The notes under the pieces: generated by a model
What the model was told of the DNA's origin: nothing
Databases searched by the model: none
What the model saw: only the letters and a program-made list of their open reading frames with translations
DNA from: Agrobacterium rubi TR3 = NBRC 13261
Lineage (GTDB): Bacteria > Pseudomonadota > Alphaproteobacteria > Rhizobiales > Rhizobiaceae
Assembly (NCBI RefSeq): GCF_000739935.1
Contig: NZ_BBJU01000018.1
Span: 1 to 52,489, forward strand
Length of the DNA: 52,489 nucleotides
Direction: 5' to 3'
Made by a program: the position numbers and the translations under genes
Shown: one piece after another, positions 1 to 8,556 of the stretch
Layout: each line of letters opens with the position of its first letter
How positions within the stretch are numbered: position 1 is the stretch's first letter

Positions 1-5
1 GCTAC

Positions 6-887
6 ATGGATAACAGCCGGTCAACCGCCAAAGCGGCAGTATGGATGGTGGCATCTTTGTTGTTGATACTGCTAATGTCCGTTTCGGGGCGTATCATCAC
101 ACTCGAGCTTGACGTCTTCCAAGTCATGGAAATGCGTTCCATCATCGCCTTTTTTATGCTGTTGCCGCTGGTTTATCGAGAGGGCGGAATCCGGGCGATG
201 CGAACCAATATCCTGCCCAGGCACATCGGCCGCAACGTTGCTCACTACGTGGGACAATATGCATGGTTAATGGGATTGACGCTAATCCCATTGGCTCAAG
301 TCATATCGATTGAATTCACTGCGCCTATTTGGGCTGCTTTCCTGGCTGCCATATTCTTGAATGAGAGACTGACATGGCGGAAGGGAATCGTCATCCTTTT
401 TGGCTTGGCGGGCGTCGCGTTAATTGTGCGTCCGGGCGTAGCGCCTCTCAATCCAGGCCATTTGATAACGCTGGGAGCTGCCTTCGCGTTCGCAATCTCT
501 TTCATCTCCACAAAGGCGCTAACGCGCTCCGACAGTGCTACAAAGATCATTTTTTGGATGCTCATAATCCAATCGATCATCGGCCTCGTTCCGGCACTGA
601 ACGTGTGGCTTTGGCCTTCGGCTTCAACATGGCCCTGGATATTCCTGTTCGCATTTGCTGGTTCATTTGCCCACTTTTGCATGGCGAAGGCCCTGGCTCA
701 TGCAGACGCCACAGTTGTGATGCCTATGGACTATCTGCGAGTGCCATTATCTGCCGTACTCGGGTATTTCTTGTATGCCGAGGCGATAGACGGCTTCACA
801 GCAGTCGGCGCGGGTTTGATCCTGTTTGGTAATCTGTTCAACCTGCGACGACCTAACGCCGAGAGAATTGAATCCATACCGAGTTGA
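6..887 (+). CDS. EamA/DMT-family membrane exporter
   Basis: A 293-residue, very hydrophobic protein with about ten membrane segments arranged as two EamA halves, the usual size and layout of the drug/metabolite transporter superfamily. Members export amino acids, nucleobases or other small metabolites across the inner membrane; the substrate cannot be read from the sequence. The second half carries the typical run ending in 'MDYLRVPLSAVLGYFLYAE'. The ATG lies only five bases from the window edge, so the ribosome-binding site is outside the window and an upstream start cannot be excluded. The protein begins as typical family members do, so it is probably complete. The next gene is convergent. 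Family assignment is firm; function is inferred from the family only. Confidence 0.85.
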   Translation: MDNSRSTAKAAVWMVASLLLILLMSVSGRIITLELDVFQVMEMRSIIAFFMLLPLVYREGGIRAMRTNILPRHIGRNVAHYVGQYAWLMGLTLIPLAQVISIEFTAPIWAAFLAAIFLNERLTWRKGIVILFGLAGVALIVRPGVAPLNPGHLITLGAAFAFAISFISTKALTRSDSATKIIFWMLIIQSIIGLVPALNVWLWPSASTWPWIFLFAFAGSFAHFCMAKALAHADATVVMPMDYLRVPLSAVLGYFLYAEAIDGFTAVGAGLILFGNLFNLRRPNAERIESIPS

Positions 888-1105
888 TGGTTGAGAAATG
901 CTGCGAAGTAAAGATCATCGCGGAAATGCCGACGCTTGTTCCCAATCTGAGTGGATCGCATACCATTCCTGTTGGCGGGCCATTCGCTTCAGCAAGGTAA
1001 GCCAAAAGAGGTCTCGGCGGCGATCTTGAGGTTTTTCGAAAGCATCTAGGCGACATTAGTTGGTGCGTTGACGGCGACAAGATGTCTGCTTTGGGCCAAC
1101 AGCAG

Positions 1106-1498
1106 TCATCGAACCAGAGGCGTCTCAAGACCGTTCGGCAATGAAATCCATATGACGATTTGAGGCTCTGGCGAGTGCCGCGAGAGATGGCCCTTTCCGT
1201 GCGTGTCCTCCACCAGCACGAAGCTGCCAGCCGAAACGTGACGTACCTCGCCATCGCTGGTCTCGTACTCAACAGAACCGTCAAGTCTGACCGTCAACAC
1301 GGGCTCGGGCACAGTGTGCCATGCGACCTCTCGCATTCCTGCCGGAATGTGCGTGATGCGGACGCGAGACGCTGGGTAGCTCGCGGTGACATCGAAAGGA
1401 GCGGCGTCTGGATGAACTGCCAGTTTAGTCGTGGGCAAATCGATTTCGTCGAAATGAGATTCGCCATCCGGCGAGGCGTAGATGCGCAGGCACTTCAT
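1106..1498 (-). CDS. Small cupin-fold protein
   Basis: A 130-residue soluble protein starting MKCLRIYASPDGESHFDEID. A single cupin-like beta-barrel is suggested by 'HIPAGMREVAWHTVPEP' followed by 'GSFVLVEDTHGKGHLSR': alternating beta strands with histidines in the two places where cupins hold a metal. No partner domain is present and the substrate is unknown. The start ATG is preceded on the minus strand by a GAAGGAAAG ribosome-binding site. The flanking stretches (888-1105 and 1499-1750) show nothing I can call a gene. The fold is a pattern-based assignment and the biochemical role is not known. Confidence 0.7.
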   Translation of the reverse strand: MKCLRIYASPDGESHFDEIDLPTTKLAVHPDAAPFDVTASYPASRVRITHIPAGMREVAWHTVPEPVLTVRLDGSVEYETSDGEVRHVSAGSFVLVEDTHGKGHLSRHSPEPQIVIWISLPNGLETPLVR

Positions 1499-1750
1499 CG
1501 ATAGGCTTTCCTTCTCAAGGAAAATGGGCTTGCCAACGGGTATTCGTCTATCACGACGGGTGGACGGAATCTATTGCAGTAGGTCCAGAGCTGCTTCTGC
1601 CAAGCGTGGACGTTCCAACCATTTGGAAAAGTCTGCTTCACGACATATCAAAGTGAGACACCTTAGCATGGTGTTGATCGGCGGTTCATGCGGATATTGA
1701 GGTAAGGGTGGACGCCTGGGGAAACGAAACACAATAGCGTAGCGCTTTAT

Positions 1751-3193
1751 TCAAAGCTTGTTTTTTCGAATTCTACCATCGTCGATCCGATAGCGAAAAG
1801 CTGCGTCCCTGGCGCCGCCGTTCTCGTCCGTCACCACAAAGGTTTTAGCATCTGTTGCTTTCTGTATGGCGCCGGTCACGAAGGAGAAAACCGCGTTCCC
1901 GTCGCTTCCCCAGAAGTCATTCAGTTTGACAAAGCTACGGCCCTCGATGCCGGAAACGCGTAGTGTGCCGTTGGATCGGTAAAGACCATTGTCGTCCGCG
2001 GCCCAGCAATTGGTCGGAGTTTCGCAGAGAAATCGGAAGCTGCCGACGTCCAGCTTTTTCTGGTGCTCGCCACGCAGATAGACCCGGCCAGCATCGGTGG
2101 CCCACACACCGCGCGCTCCGAAGGTTTGAAAACTTTTGGCATCAGCCTCATCAATAGCAACGAGGATGTCATCCGGGTACCCGAATGGCCAACTCGTACG
2201 GGCACACGCTTTGACGTAGACACGCTTGTGGTCCTTGGCCAACGGAACCACGGATCGGAGAACTTGAAAATTTCCCGGATCGGCGTGTTCGACCTTGTAA
2301 CTGTTGAAATAGACGGCGTTTTTATCCCTGCCGAAAAAGCCTGTGATGGGTGTGAAGGACGCAATGTCCGCACCAGCAATCCGCCGCCAACGACAATATG
2401 CATTTTTTGCATCACGCCCATGATGGCTGTCCAACGGCTCGAAACTGGCTGCATCCGCACCACGCACGAGGTTGAAGGTCTCTTTGAACGTTCTTTGGGT
2501 GCCGGATGTCGTTTTGAAAAACACAGCGTTAGAGGTGCGATACCAGCCATCAGCTATCTGCTCGGCATCATCGGATTTGAACGGATAGTCAGGATGCCAC
2601 CAGCCGATTGTATCGGGGCGGTGTTTGGCAAGCCAGTCCTTCAACAGCATGTTATGCTCTTTTAAGCGCGAAAACTGCACCCTTTCATGATGCTTGGAAT
2701 TGTTGCTCAAACTCAATGTGTCGAACACGCAATATAGATCGTGCTTGTCTGTTACAAAGGCGCCATTGGCGATCAGACTGGCGGAATCGAGCCCATCGTA
2801 ATGGAAAAAATGGGAGCTTGTTTTGACGTAAAGGCGATATTTGTCTTTTGCAAAATATTGGCTGATCTCCAAAAGAGAGAAACTGGACGGATCCGCCCCG
2901 GGAATGACCCGATCTTCGAGATAGACGTGGTCGCGATCCAGCCCGTAGTCCTCATCCAAAACACGAAATCCGTCGGCATCGCGTGTAACGAACTTCGCTT
3001 TTTTGTTGCGCTGGTGATACCACCAGATTCCTTTGATATCTCGCAGATATCCGGCAATCAGGTATCCGTCTCGAAACAGGCTGACGACCGCAAATCCCTG
3101 CGCTGAAACGCCACCCTTCACCTCGGTTGGCGCAACGCCTTCTTCTGCGCAAAACACGACTTTCCCTTGTTGGACGGCGAAGGTCGGGGGCAT
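1751..3193 (-). CDS. DKNYY-repeat family protein
   Basis: A 480-residue protein built of repeated units of the DKNYY type, in which a short 'xDKxxVY' turn is followed by a strand and then by 'AD..SF..L'. Copies visible include YFAKDKYRLYV, FFGRDKNAVYFNSYKVE followed by ADPGNFQVL, LAKDHKRVYVKA and WATDAGRVYLRGE followed by LDVGSFRFL. Such proteins are found in many bacteria, often exported or surface-associated, but have no known activity. I see no clear signal peptide. The start is ambiguous: an in-frame ATG at 3325 would add 44 residues without an obvious ribosome-binding site, while the ATG at 3193 has GGAG six bases upstream and begins directly at the repeat region. I prefer 3193. The gene is isolated, with no evident operon partner. 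Confidence 0.7.
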   Translation of the reverse strand: MPPTFAVQQGKVVFCAEEGVAPTEVKGGVSAQGFAVVSLFRDGYLIAGYLRDIKGIWWYHQRNKKAKFVTRDADGFRVLDEDYGLDRDHVYLEDRVIPGADPSSFSLLEISQYFAKDKYRLYVKTSSHFFHYDGLDSASLIANGAFVTDKHDLYCVFDTLSLSNNSKHHERVQFSRLKEHNMLLKDWLAKHRPDTIGWWHPDYPFKSDDAEQIADGWYRTSNAVFFKTTSGTQRTFKETFNLVRGADAASFEPLDSHHGRDAKNAYCRWRRIAGADIASFTPITGFFGRDKNAVYFNSYKVEHADPGNFQVLRSVVPLAKDHKRVYVKACARTSWPFGYPDDILVAIDEADAKSFQTFGARGVWATDAGRVYLRGEHQKKLDVGSFRFLCETPTNCWAADDNGLYRSNGTLRVSGIEGRSFVKLNDFWGSDGNAVFSFVTGAIQKATDAKTFVVTDENGGARDAAFRYRIDDGRIRKNKL

Positions 3194-3494
3194 GATGGTC
3201 TCCGGCTTTTGGCTGGCATACTGTAAATGGCTTGGGTCGAAACGGGATGTCTGCAACTTGGGATGTATAATAAAAACACCCATGATCGGCAACGCCGCAA
3301 TCCTCTGAACGCGTACTGGCGGCATACAAGCTTTGACGGGTGGATGTCTGTCATAGGTTGCCCAAGGCGAAGCACCCAGCCCCCATTAACCACCATGAAC
3401 CCGACATGAACCTCCCCCTCAGCGTCGGTTCAGTCCCATCGTGGCAATGTCGTGTTCAAGATGAGGGAAGACCATGACGAAAAGGGGAATGGAC

Positions 3495-3665
3495 ATGACA
3501 ATTCTGGTGCGCCGCTTTACGATTATCGTTGTGCTGATGGCGATTTTTGCCATGTCCTTTGCAGCCTTGGTGGTGAACCCCAACAGAAGCTTCCAGCGGG
3601 TCAATGTCGGCGCATCGATTGCCTGCCAGCACAGTCTCTCCAACCATTGCTCCATGACGCTGTAA
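3495..3665 (+). CDS. Small single-pass membrane protein (hypothetical)
   Basis: A 56-residue reading frame starting MTILVRRFTIIVVLMAIFAM: a short positively charged N-terminus followed by one strong membrane helix and a polar tail with two cysteines (SIACQHSLSNHC). The ATG at 3495 has AAGGGG seven bases upstream, a good ribosome-binding site; an ATG at 3489 and one at 3474 are in frame but worse placed. The charge pattern fits an inner-membrane protein with the tail in the periplasm, or an uncleaved signal anchor. It lies alone between convergent and codirectional neighbours. I do not recognise a family. Existence is plausible from the start site and composition, not proven. Confidence 0.45.
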   Translation: MTILVRRFTIIVVLMAIFAMSFAALVVNPNRSFQRVNVGASIACQHSLSNHCSMTL

Positions 3666-3764
3666 ACACGACGAGCAGCGGCTTCTGCTGAGGTTTTCCG
3701 CGTCTTTTTCAAATGCACATATTTCTGTCGCTTGCCTGTCGAAATTGGCTCTCTATAATAGGCC

Positions 3765-5270
3765 ATGACAATAGCAAAGCACACAATCTCGCACCTCGCC
3801 TTCATCACGCCAGAGCCCATCGCGCCGCAGACTTTCACCGATCCGGTGGCCGCGGTGGACGCCTTGACAGCGCTTTATGAACGCAACACGAATTTCCTCA
3901 TCAAGTCGTTCACCGACCTTGCACAGGGCGCGCAGATCACCGGCCGTTACCGCGCCTGCTATCCGCAGGTCAGCATCGAAACATCGAGCTTCGGCCACGT
4001 CGATTCGCGCCTGTCCTACGGCCACGTCACCTCGCCCGGCGTCTACACAACGACCATCACCCGGCCGCAGCTTTTCCGGCATTATCTGAAAGAGCAGCTC
4101 GGTCTTCTGATCAAGAACCACAGCGTTCACGTCACGGTCGCCGAATCGGCCACGCCCATTCCGCTGCATTTTGCCTTTGGTGAAGGCGCTTTCGTGGAGG
4201 CCTCTGCCGCGTCCTCGCTCGCCGATGTGCCGTTGCGCGATCTGTTCGACACGCCCGATCTCAACAACACCGACGACCTGATTGCCAATGGTGAATATGA
4301 TCAAGTACCGGGAGAGCCTGCACCGCTAGCGCCGTTCACAGCGCAGCGCATCGATTATTCGCTGGCGCGCCTCAGCCACTACACGGCCACCAGCGCCAAC
4401 CATTTCCAGAACTTCGTGCTGTTCACCAACTATCAGTTCTACATCGATGAATTTGCAGCATGGGCGCGCAAGTTGATGGCGGATGGTGGCGAAGGCTATA
4501 CGGAATTCGTCGAGCCCGGCAACATCGTGACGTTGGCTGGTTCCGACCGCCCGATCACCGATATGACGCTGGGTCGTATGCCGCAGATGCCGGCCTACCA
4601 CCTGAAGAAAAAGGGCCATGCGGGCATCACGCTTGTCAATATCGGCGTCGGTCCGTCCAACGCCAAGACGATTACCGACCACATCGCCGTGCTGCGCCCG
4701 CATGCGTGGCTGATGGTCGGCCACTGCGCCGGTCTTCGCAACAGCCAGCGGTTGGGTGACTACGTTCTGGCCCATGCCTATATGCGCGAAGATCACGTGC
4801 TGGATGATGACCTGCCCGTCTGGGTGCCCATTCCAGCCTTGGCTGAAGTGCAACTCGCGCTCGAAAGTGCTGTCGCCGAAGTCACCGGTTACGAAGGCTT
4901 CGAGCTCAAGCGCATCATGCGCACCGGCACCGTCGCCACCATCGATAACCGCAACTGGGAACTTCGCGATCAGGCGGGTCCCGTCAAGCGCTTGTCGCAA
5001 TCACGCGCCATCGCGCTCGACATGGAATCCGCCACCATCGCTGCCAACGGCTTCCGCTTCCGCGTGCCCTACGGCACCCTGCTGTGCGTCTCGGACAAGC
5101 CGTTGCATGGCGAGTTGAAGCTGCCCGGCATGGCCACGGAATTCTACAAGACTCAAGTGTCGCAGCATCTGCAAATCGGTATCCGCGCCGTGCAGAAGCT
5201 GGCGGCTATGCAGACGGAGACGCTGCATTCGCGCAAGCTGAGAAGCTTTTACGAGACGGCATTCCAGTAG
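3765..5270 (+). CDS. amn: AMP nucleosidase
   Basis: A 501-residue protein that hydrolyses AMP to adenine and ribose-5-phosphate, helping to set cytoplasmic AMP levels. The first ~170 residues are the AMN-specific N-terminal domain. The remainder is a nucleoside-phosphorylase-type domain, with the glycine-rich phosphate-site strand 'GITLVNIGVGPSNAKTITDH', the region 'HAWLMVGHCAGLRNSQRLGD', and the conserved 'ALDMESATIAANGFRFRVPY' in which the Met-Glu-Ser contacts the ribose in this superfamily. Length matches bacterial Amn (about 480-500). The ATG is the first in frame. The gene stands alone; the toxin-antitoxin promoter begins four bases after its stop codon. Confidence 0.93.
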   Translation: MTIAKHTISHLAFITPEPIAPQTFTDPVAAVDALTALYERNTNFLIKSFTDLAQGAQITGRYRACYPQVSIETSSFGHVDSRLSYGHVTSPGVYTTTITRPQLFRHYLKEQLGLLIKNHSVHVTVAESATPIPLHFAFGEGAFVEASAASSLADVPLRDLFDTPDLNNTDDLIANGEYDQVPGEPAPLAPFTAQRIDYSLARLSHYTATSANHFQNFVLFTNYQFYIDEFAAWARKLMADGGEGYTEFVEPGNIVTLAGSDRPITDMTLGRMPQMPAYHLKKKGHAGITLVNIGVGPSNAKTITDHIAVLRPHAWLMVGHCAGLRNSQRLGDYVLAHAYMREDHVLDDDLPVWVPIPALAEVQLALESAVAEVTGYEGFELKRIMRTGTVATIDNRNWELRDQAGPVKRLSQSRAIALDMESATIAANGFRFRVPYGTLLCVSDKPLHGELKLPGMATEFYKTQVSQHLQIGIRAVQKLAAMQTETLHSRKLRSFYETAFQ

Positions 5271-5273
5271 GAT

Positions 5274-5322
5274 TTGCAGCACATAACGCCTTGGTGTATG
5301 ATTTCGGCAATCGATACACCAA
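5274..5322 (+). promoter_or_regulatory. vapBC promoter with overlapping operator palindrome
   Basis: A sigma70-like promoter is visible: TTGCAG at 5274-5279 and TATGAT at 5297-5302, 17 bases apart. A perfect 9-bp inverted repeat, TTGGTGTAT (5291-5299) and ATACACCAA (5314-5322), covers the -10 box and the expected transcription start. The right arm runs into the AAGGA ribosome-binding site (5321-5325) of the antitoxin gene. Such placement is what is expected for autorepression by a VapB-VapC complex. Binding is inferred, not shown. Confidence 0.7.
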
Positions 5323-5333
5323 GGACGGTTGCC

Positions 5334-5564
5334 ATGCGCACGAATATAGAGCTTGATGATATTTTGATGGCAGAGGCCATGGAGATGTCTGGCCTTTCCA
5401 CGAAAAAGGCGATGGTACAGTGCGCTCTTGAAGAATACGTGCGCATCAGGAGGCAACACGACGCCATAGACGCTCTTCGCAGGATGGGATGGGACGGTGA
5501 TATCGATGAGATGCGCGACGACTGGTCGCCCAGCGTCGATTGGGGCGTTGAAAACGGCAAATGA
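5334..5564 (+). CDS. vapB: VapB-family antitoxin
   Basis: A 76-residue protein beginning MRTNIELDDILMAEAMEMSG. The N-terminal strand followed by two helices is the ribbon-helix-helix DNA-binding pattern of DUF2191-type VapB antitoxins. The acidic and tryptophan-containing C-terminal tail (GWDGDIDEMRDDW) is the part that usually wraps around and blocks the toxin. The start at 5334 is chosen because AAGGA lies just upstream; an in-frame start at 5274 would fall on the promoter. The stop codon overlaps the start of the toxin gene by four bases (ATGA), indicating translational coupling. It should repress its own promoter, whose palindrome sits immediately upstream. Confidence 0.85.
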   Translation: MRTNIELDDILMAEAMEMSGLSTKKAMVQCALEEYVRIRRQHDAIDALRRMGWDGDIDEMRDDWSPSVDWGVENGK

Positions 5565-5950
5565 TCGTTGTCGACACGTCCGTATGGATTTCACTCATTC
5601 GCCACGGAAGCAATGATGTCACGGAAAGGCTGCGCTCCTACATACCGCAGGGCCTGATCATGATTGGCGATATTATCTTGCTCGAAGTTCTTCAGGGCGC
5701 ACAAAGCGATCGTCACGCTGAAATGCTGGAGCGGCAGTTTCGAGCTTTTCCCTGTGCGACCATGTCTTCACCCGCAATGGCCCTTAAAGCCGCGCAGAAT
5801 TACCGGTACCTTCGTCAACGCGGAATCACCATCAGAAAAACCACCGATCTCATCATCGGCACTTACTGCATTGAACACGGTCACGTCCTGCTGCATTCCG
5901 ACCGGGATTTCACACCTATGGCCGAACATCTCGGCCTGCGCATCGCCTGA
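5561..5950 (+). CDS. vapC: VapC-type PIN-domain ribonuclease toxin
   Basis: A 129-residue PIN-domain protein. The acidic metal-binding residues expected of an active nuclease are all present: Asp5 (MIVVDTSVW), Glu42 (LLEVLQG), Asp96 (KTTDLIIGTYC) and Asp114 with Asp116 (LLHSDRDF). VapC toxins cleave specific RNAs, commonly tRNA or rRNA, when freed from their antitoxin; the target here is unknown. The gene overlaps vapB by four bases. Its stop codon directly abuts the stop codon of the convergent membrane protein gene with no bases between them. Length and motifs are normal, so the toxin appears intact. Confidence 0.9.
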   Translation: MIVVDTSVWISLIRHGSNDVTERLRSYIPQGLIMIGDIILLEVLQGAQSDRHAEMLERQFRAFPCATMSSPAMALKAAQNYRYLRQRGITIRKTTDLIIGTYCIEHGHVLLHSDRDFTPMAEHLGLRIA

Positions 5951-6883
5951 CTACCTGCGCATCGGCACGAACAGCGCCAGCGCCGTTCCAACCAGCGATG
6001 ACAGCATCACCAGCAGGTGCACGTTGACTGCCGCCTGGCCAAGGGATGAGAGCGCCATTGGATCCGTCGATGCGCCAAAGCCGAGTGCGCCGGCGGTGAT
6101 GCCGGCCGGGTAGGTTCCGACGCCGCCGGGTGCGTGAACCGGAAGTACGGAAGACAGTTCGCCACCCAGTGCACCGCCGAAGCCTGCGGGCAGGCTGATC
6201 TTGCCCATCAGCGTCAGGACCCAGGCCAGAACCGCGATCTTGACGAACCAGTTGATGATGGTGGCACCCCATGCCCGCATGAAGGCAACGCCATCGATGG
6301 GCAGTCCCGCCTGCATTTCATGGATAATGCCCTGCGCTTTTTTCGGTGCCATACGCCGCGCGATGTCGAAAATCCAATGTCTTATGGCGAAGGCGATAAC
6401 GGGCAGAGCCAAGAACACGATCCACAGAGCCCACACCACCAGTGACCGCTTTTCCAACGCAAGTCCTACCCCTGCTGCCGCGAGAAGAGCGTGCAGATCG
6501 AACAGCCGCATCACCAGCAGGGCAGATGTTCCGCGCGCCAGTCGCACATCGAATTCCTTCCGCATCAGCAGCGGAAAGCTGGTCTCGCCCGAGCGAAATG
6601 GCAGCATGATGTTGAGAAGATTGTGGATCTGGACCACACGAAACAGGCGTGCGAACTGGCCGTGCGTTTCCTTCGGAAAATAATCGTAGATACGCCATGT
6701 CCGCAGGACGTAGGTTGACATTAGAAGTGCCAACGCAACACCGATCGCGCCGAGCCCCGCCTCCTGCCACAGTGCAAAAATCGTCCCCCAACCCCACATC
6801 CAGTTGATGAATGCGGCATAGATGGCGATGACGAACGCCGTGACAATGGTCATAGAGTGCCATGCGAACCGGGCAGGCTTCAA
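5951..6883 (-). CDS. Flippase-like integral membrane protein (LPG-synthase TM family)
   Basis: A 310-residue protein with about eight membrane helices, of the AglD/YbhN/MprF-flippase-like family (lysylphosphatidylglycerol synthase TM region). Visible family marks are 'IMLPFRSGETSFPLLMRK' near residues 92-109 and 'VHAPGGVGTYPAG' near 250, the conserved glycine-rich loop of this group. No aminoacyl-transferase domain follows, so it is the membrane domain alone. Proteins of this type are suspected to move lipid-linked intermediates across the membrane. It is divergently placed from a glycosyltransferase that resembles polyprenyl-phosphate sugar transferases (7065), a pairing often seen in envelope glycolipid pathways. 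The substrate is not known. Confidence 0.8.
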   Translation of the reverse strand: MKPARFAWHSMTIVTAFVIAIYAAFINWMWGWGTIFALWQEAGLGAIGVALALLMSTYVLRTWRIYDYFPKETHGQFARLFRVVQIHNLLNIMLPFRSGETSFPLLMRKEFDVRLARGTSALLVMRLFDLHALLAAAGVGLALEKRSLVVWALWIVFLALPVIAFAIRHWIFDIARRMAPKKAQGIIHEMQAGLPIDGVAFMRAWGATIINWFVKIAVLAWVLTLMGKISLPAGFGGALGGELSSVLPVHAPGGVGTYPAGITAGALGFGASTDPMALSSLGQAAVNVHLLVMLSSLVGTALALFVPMRR

Positions 6884-7064
6884 TTCGAATTCCTATCACA
6901 TTCCAACGCGGTCTCATCTCCGCATATTGTCCGCACTATTCTCTTCACTTGGCGTTGCAAACAAGACCTGCCGGCGAAACTTTCTGGTCTTTGTTGAAAA
7001 TGCGGAAAAACGTCGTTAGGACAAAGCCCGAAATCCCGCTTCACAGACAAACGGAACCATTGCC

Positions 7065-8078
7065 GTGCCGATACCTGCCGCCATTTCAACAGAGGTTCTT
7101 GCGGCAGACGCATTGGAGCTTTCGCTGGTCGTGCCCATTTTCAACGAGCAGGAAAGCATCGTCCCGCTCATCGAGCGCATCATCGAAGCCATGGCGGACT
7201 ACGCGCCGTCATGGGAACTCATTCTGGTGGATGATGGTAGCACCGATGCGACGATCGCCAATGCAAAGGACTTTCTGCAACGCACCGATCTCAGGCTCGA
7301 GCTGAAGATCGTCGCGCTTCAGCGCAATTTCGGCCAGACCGCTGCCATGCAGGCCGGTATCGACACGGCGCGCGGCCGGTTGATCGCCACGCTCGATGGT
7401 GATCTCCAGAACGACCCCAAGGACATCCCGATGCTCGTTTCCGAACTGGAGCGTCGTGAACTCGATCTTCTGGTCGGCTGGCGCAAGAACCGGCAGGATG
7501 GGCTGGTGCTGCGCAAGATACCCTCATGGATCGCCAACCGGCTGATCGGCAAAATCACCGGCGTGCGCCTGCATGACTACGGATGCAGCCTGAAGATTTA
7601 CCGGTCATCGATCATCAAGCAGGTGAAGCTGATGGGTGAGATGCACCGCTTCATTCCGGCCTGGGTGGCAGGGGTCGTGCCCAGCACCCGCATCGGCGAA
7701 ATGCCCGTCACGCACCATGCCCGCCAGTTCGGCGCATCGAAATACGGGCTTTCCCGCACGTTTCGGGTCATTCTCGACCTTCTCTCGGTCATGTTCTTCA
7801 TGCGCTACAAGGCGCGGCCCGGCCACTTCTTCGGCTCTTTGGGGCTTGGGGTGGGCGCGCTGGCCAGCATTATCCTGACCTATCTCTTCATCGACAAGTT
7901 CATTCTCGGCAATGATATCGGCACAAGACCGATGCTGATGGTCGGCGTCGTGCTGTTGTTATCGTCGGTCCAGCTCATCACGACAGGCATTCTCGCGGAA
8001 ATGATCGCCCGGCTGTATTACCGGGACGATCTGACACCGAATTACATTGTGCGCGAAACCTACCAGCGGCCAGAATAA
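7065..8078 (+). CDS. Family 2 glycosyltransferase, polyprenyl-phosphate sugar transferase type
   Basis: A 337-residue protein with a GT-A catalytic domain (residues ~17-240) and two C-terminal membrane helices (~255-280 and ~290-320). Key motifs are SLVVPIFNEQ, LVDDGSTD, the metal-binding TLDGDLQNDP and a 'GASKYGLSR' segment before the helices, as in DPM1/ArnC/GtrB-type enzymes that transfer a sugar from a nucleotide donor to undecaprenyl phosphate at the cytoplasmic face. The start is a GTG with ACGGAA upstream. Divergent from the flippase-like gene, with which it may form one glycolipid modification pathway. Sugar and final acceptor cannot be told from the sequence. Confidence 0.85.
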   Translation: MPIPAAISTEVLAADALELSLVVPIFNEQESIVPLIERIIEAMADYAPSWELILVDDGSTDATIANAKDFLQRTDLRLELKIVALQRNFGQTAAMQAGIDTARGRLIATLDGDLQNDPKDIPMLVSELERRELDLLVGWRKNRQDGLVLRKIPSWIANRLIGKITGVRLHDYGCSLKIYRSSIIKQVKLMGEMHRFIPAWVAGVVPSTRIGEMPVTHHARQFGASKYGLSRTFRVILDLLSVMFFMRYKARPGHFFGSLGLGVGALASIILTYLFIDKFILGNDIGTRPMLMVGVVLLLSSVQLITTGILAEMIARLYYRDDLTPNYIVRETYQRPE

Positions 8079-8081
8079 CGC

Positions 8082-8552
8082 CTATGCTTGTTTGACCGAC
8101 GCTTCCACGCGGATCGGGAAATTCACGGAGTTGGCGATGAAGCATTTGTCATGGGCTTCTTCGTGTAGCTCCATTGCCGTCTGCGCATCGCCCTTCGAGA
8201 TGGTCACAACCGGCTTCAGCACGACCTCCGTGAACTGCCCTGCCCCGTCTTTCCGCAGCACCATCGTGCCCTCCGCGTTGTCCACATAGTCGGTGACGAC
8301 GACGCCTGAGACGGCGCAGAAATGCAGATACCAGAGCTTATGACAGGCCGAGACGGAGGCGAGCAGCAGCTCTTCCGGATTCCAGCGGGCCGCGTCACCA
8401 CGAAAGGCAGGATCGGAGGAGCCCGCAATGTCAGGCTTGCCGTCGGCTGAGATCAGGTGCGATCTGTCATATTCGCGGTAGCCGGAGGTGCCGGTACCCT
8501 TGTTGCCGGTCCAGGTGATCTGAACCTTGTAGTGATGTTCATGCTCTGCCAC
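8082..8552 (-). CDS. OsmC-family peroxiredoxin-like protein
   Basis: A 156-residue OsmC/Ohr-type protein. The two redox cysteines are present: Cys70 in 'SVSACHKLWYLHF' and Cys137 in 'EEAHDKCFIANSVNFP', the normal arrangement for thiol-dependent reduction of organic hydroperoxides. A third cysteine (Cys79) lies in the central helix. The gene starts only four bases after the stop of the upstream aminotransferase on the same strand, so the two are very likely cotranscribed. Subfamily (OsmC versus YhfA-like) is uncertain. Confidence 0.85.
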   Translation of the reverse strand: MAEHEHHYKVQITWTGNKGTGTSGYREYDRSHLISADGKPDIAGSSDPAFRGDAARWNPEELLLASVSACHKLWYLHFCAVSGVVVTDYVDNAEGTMVLRKDGAGQFTEVVLKPVVTISKGDAQTAMELHEEAHDKCFIANSVNFPIRVEASVKQA

Positions 8553-8556
8553 GTGT

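Noticed and set aside
1499..1750. Possible small gene or RNA between the cupin and DKNYY genes
   Set aside because: Only an arginine-rich plus-strand frame without a ribosome-binding site is present, and no hairpin or promoter stands out.
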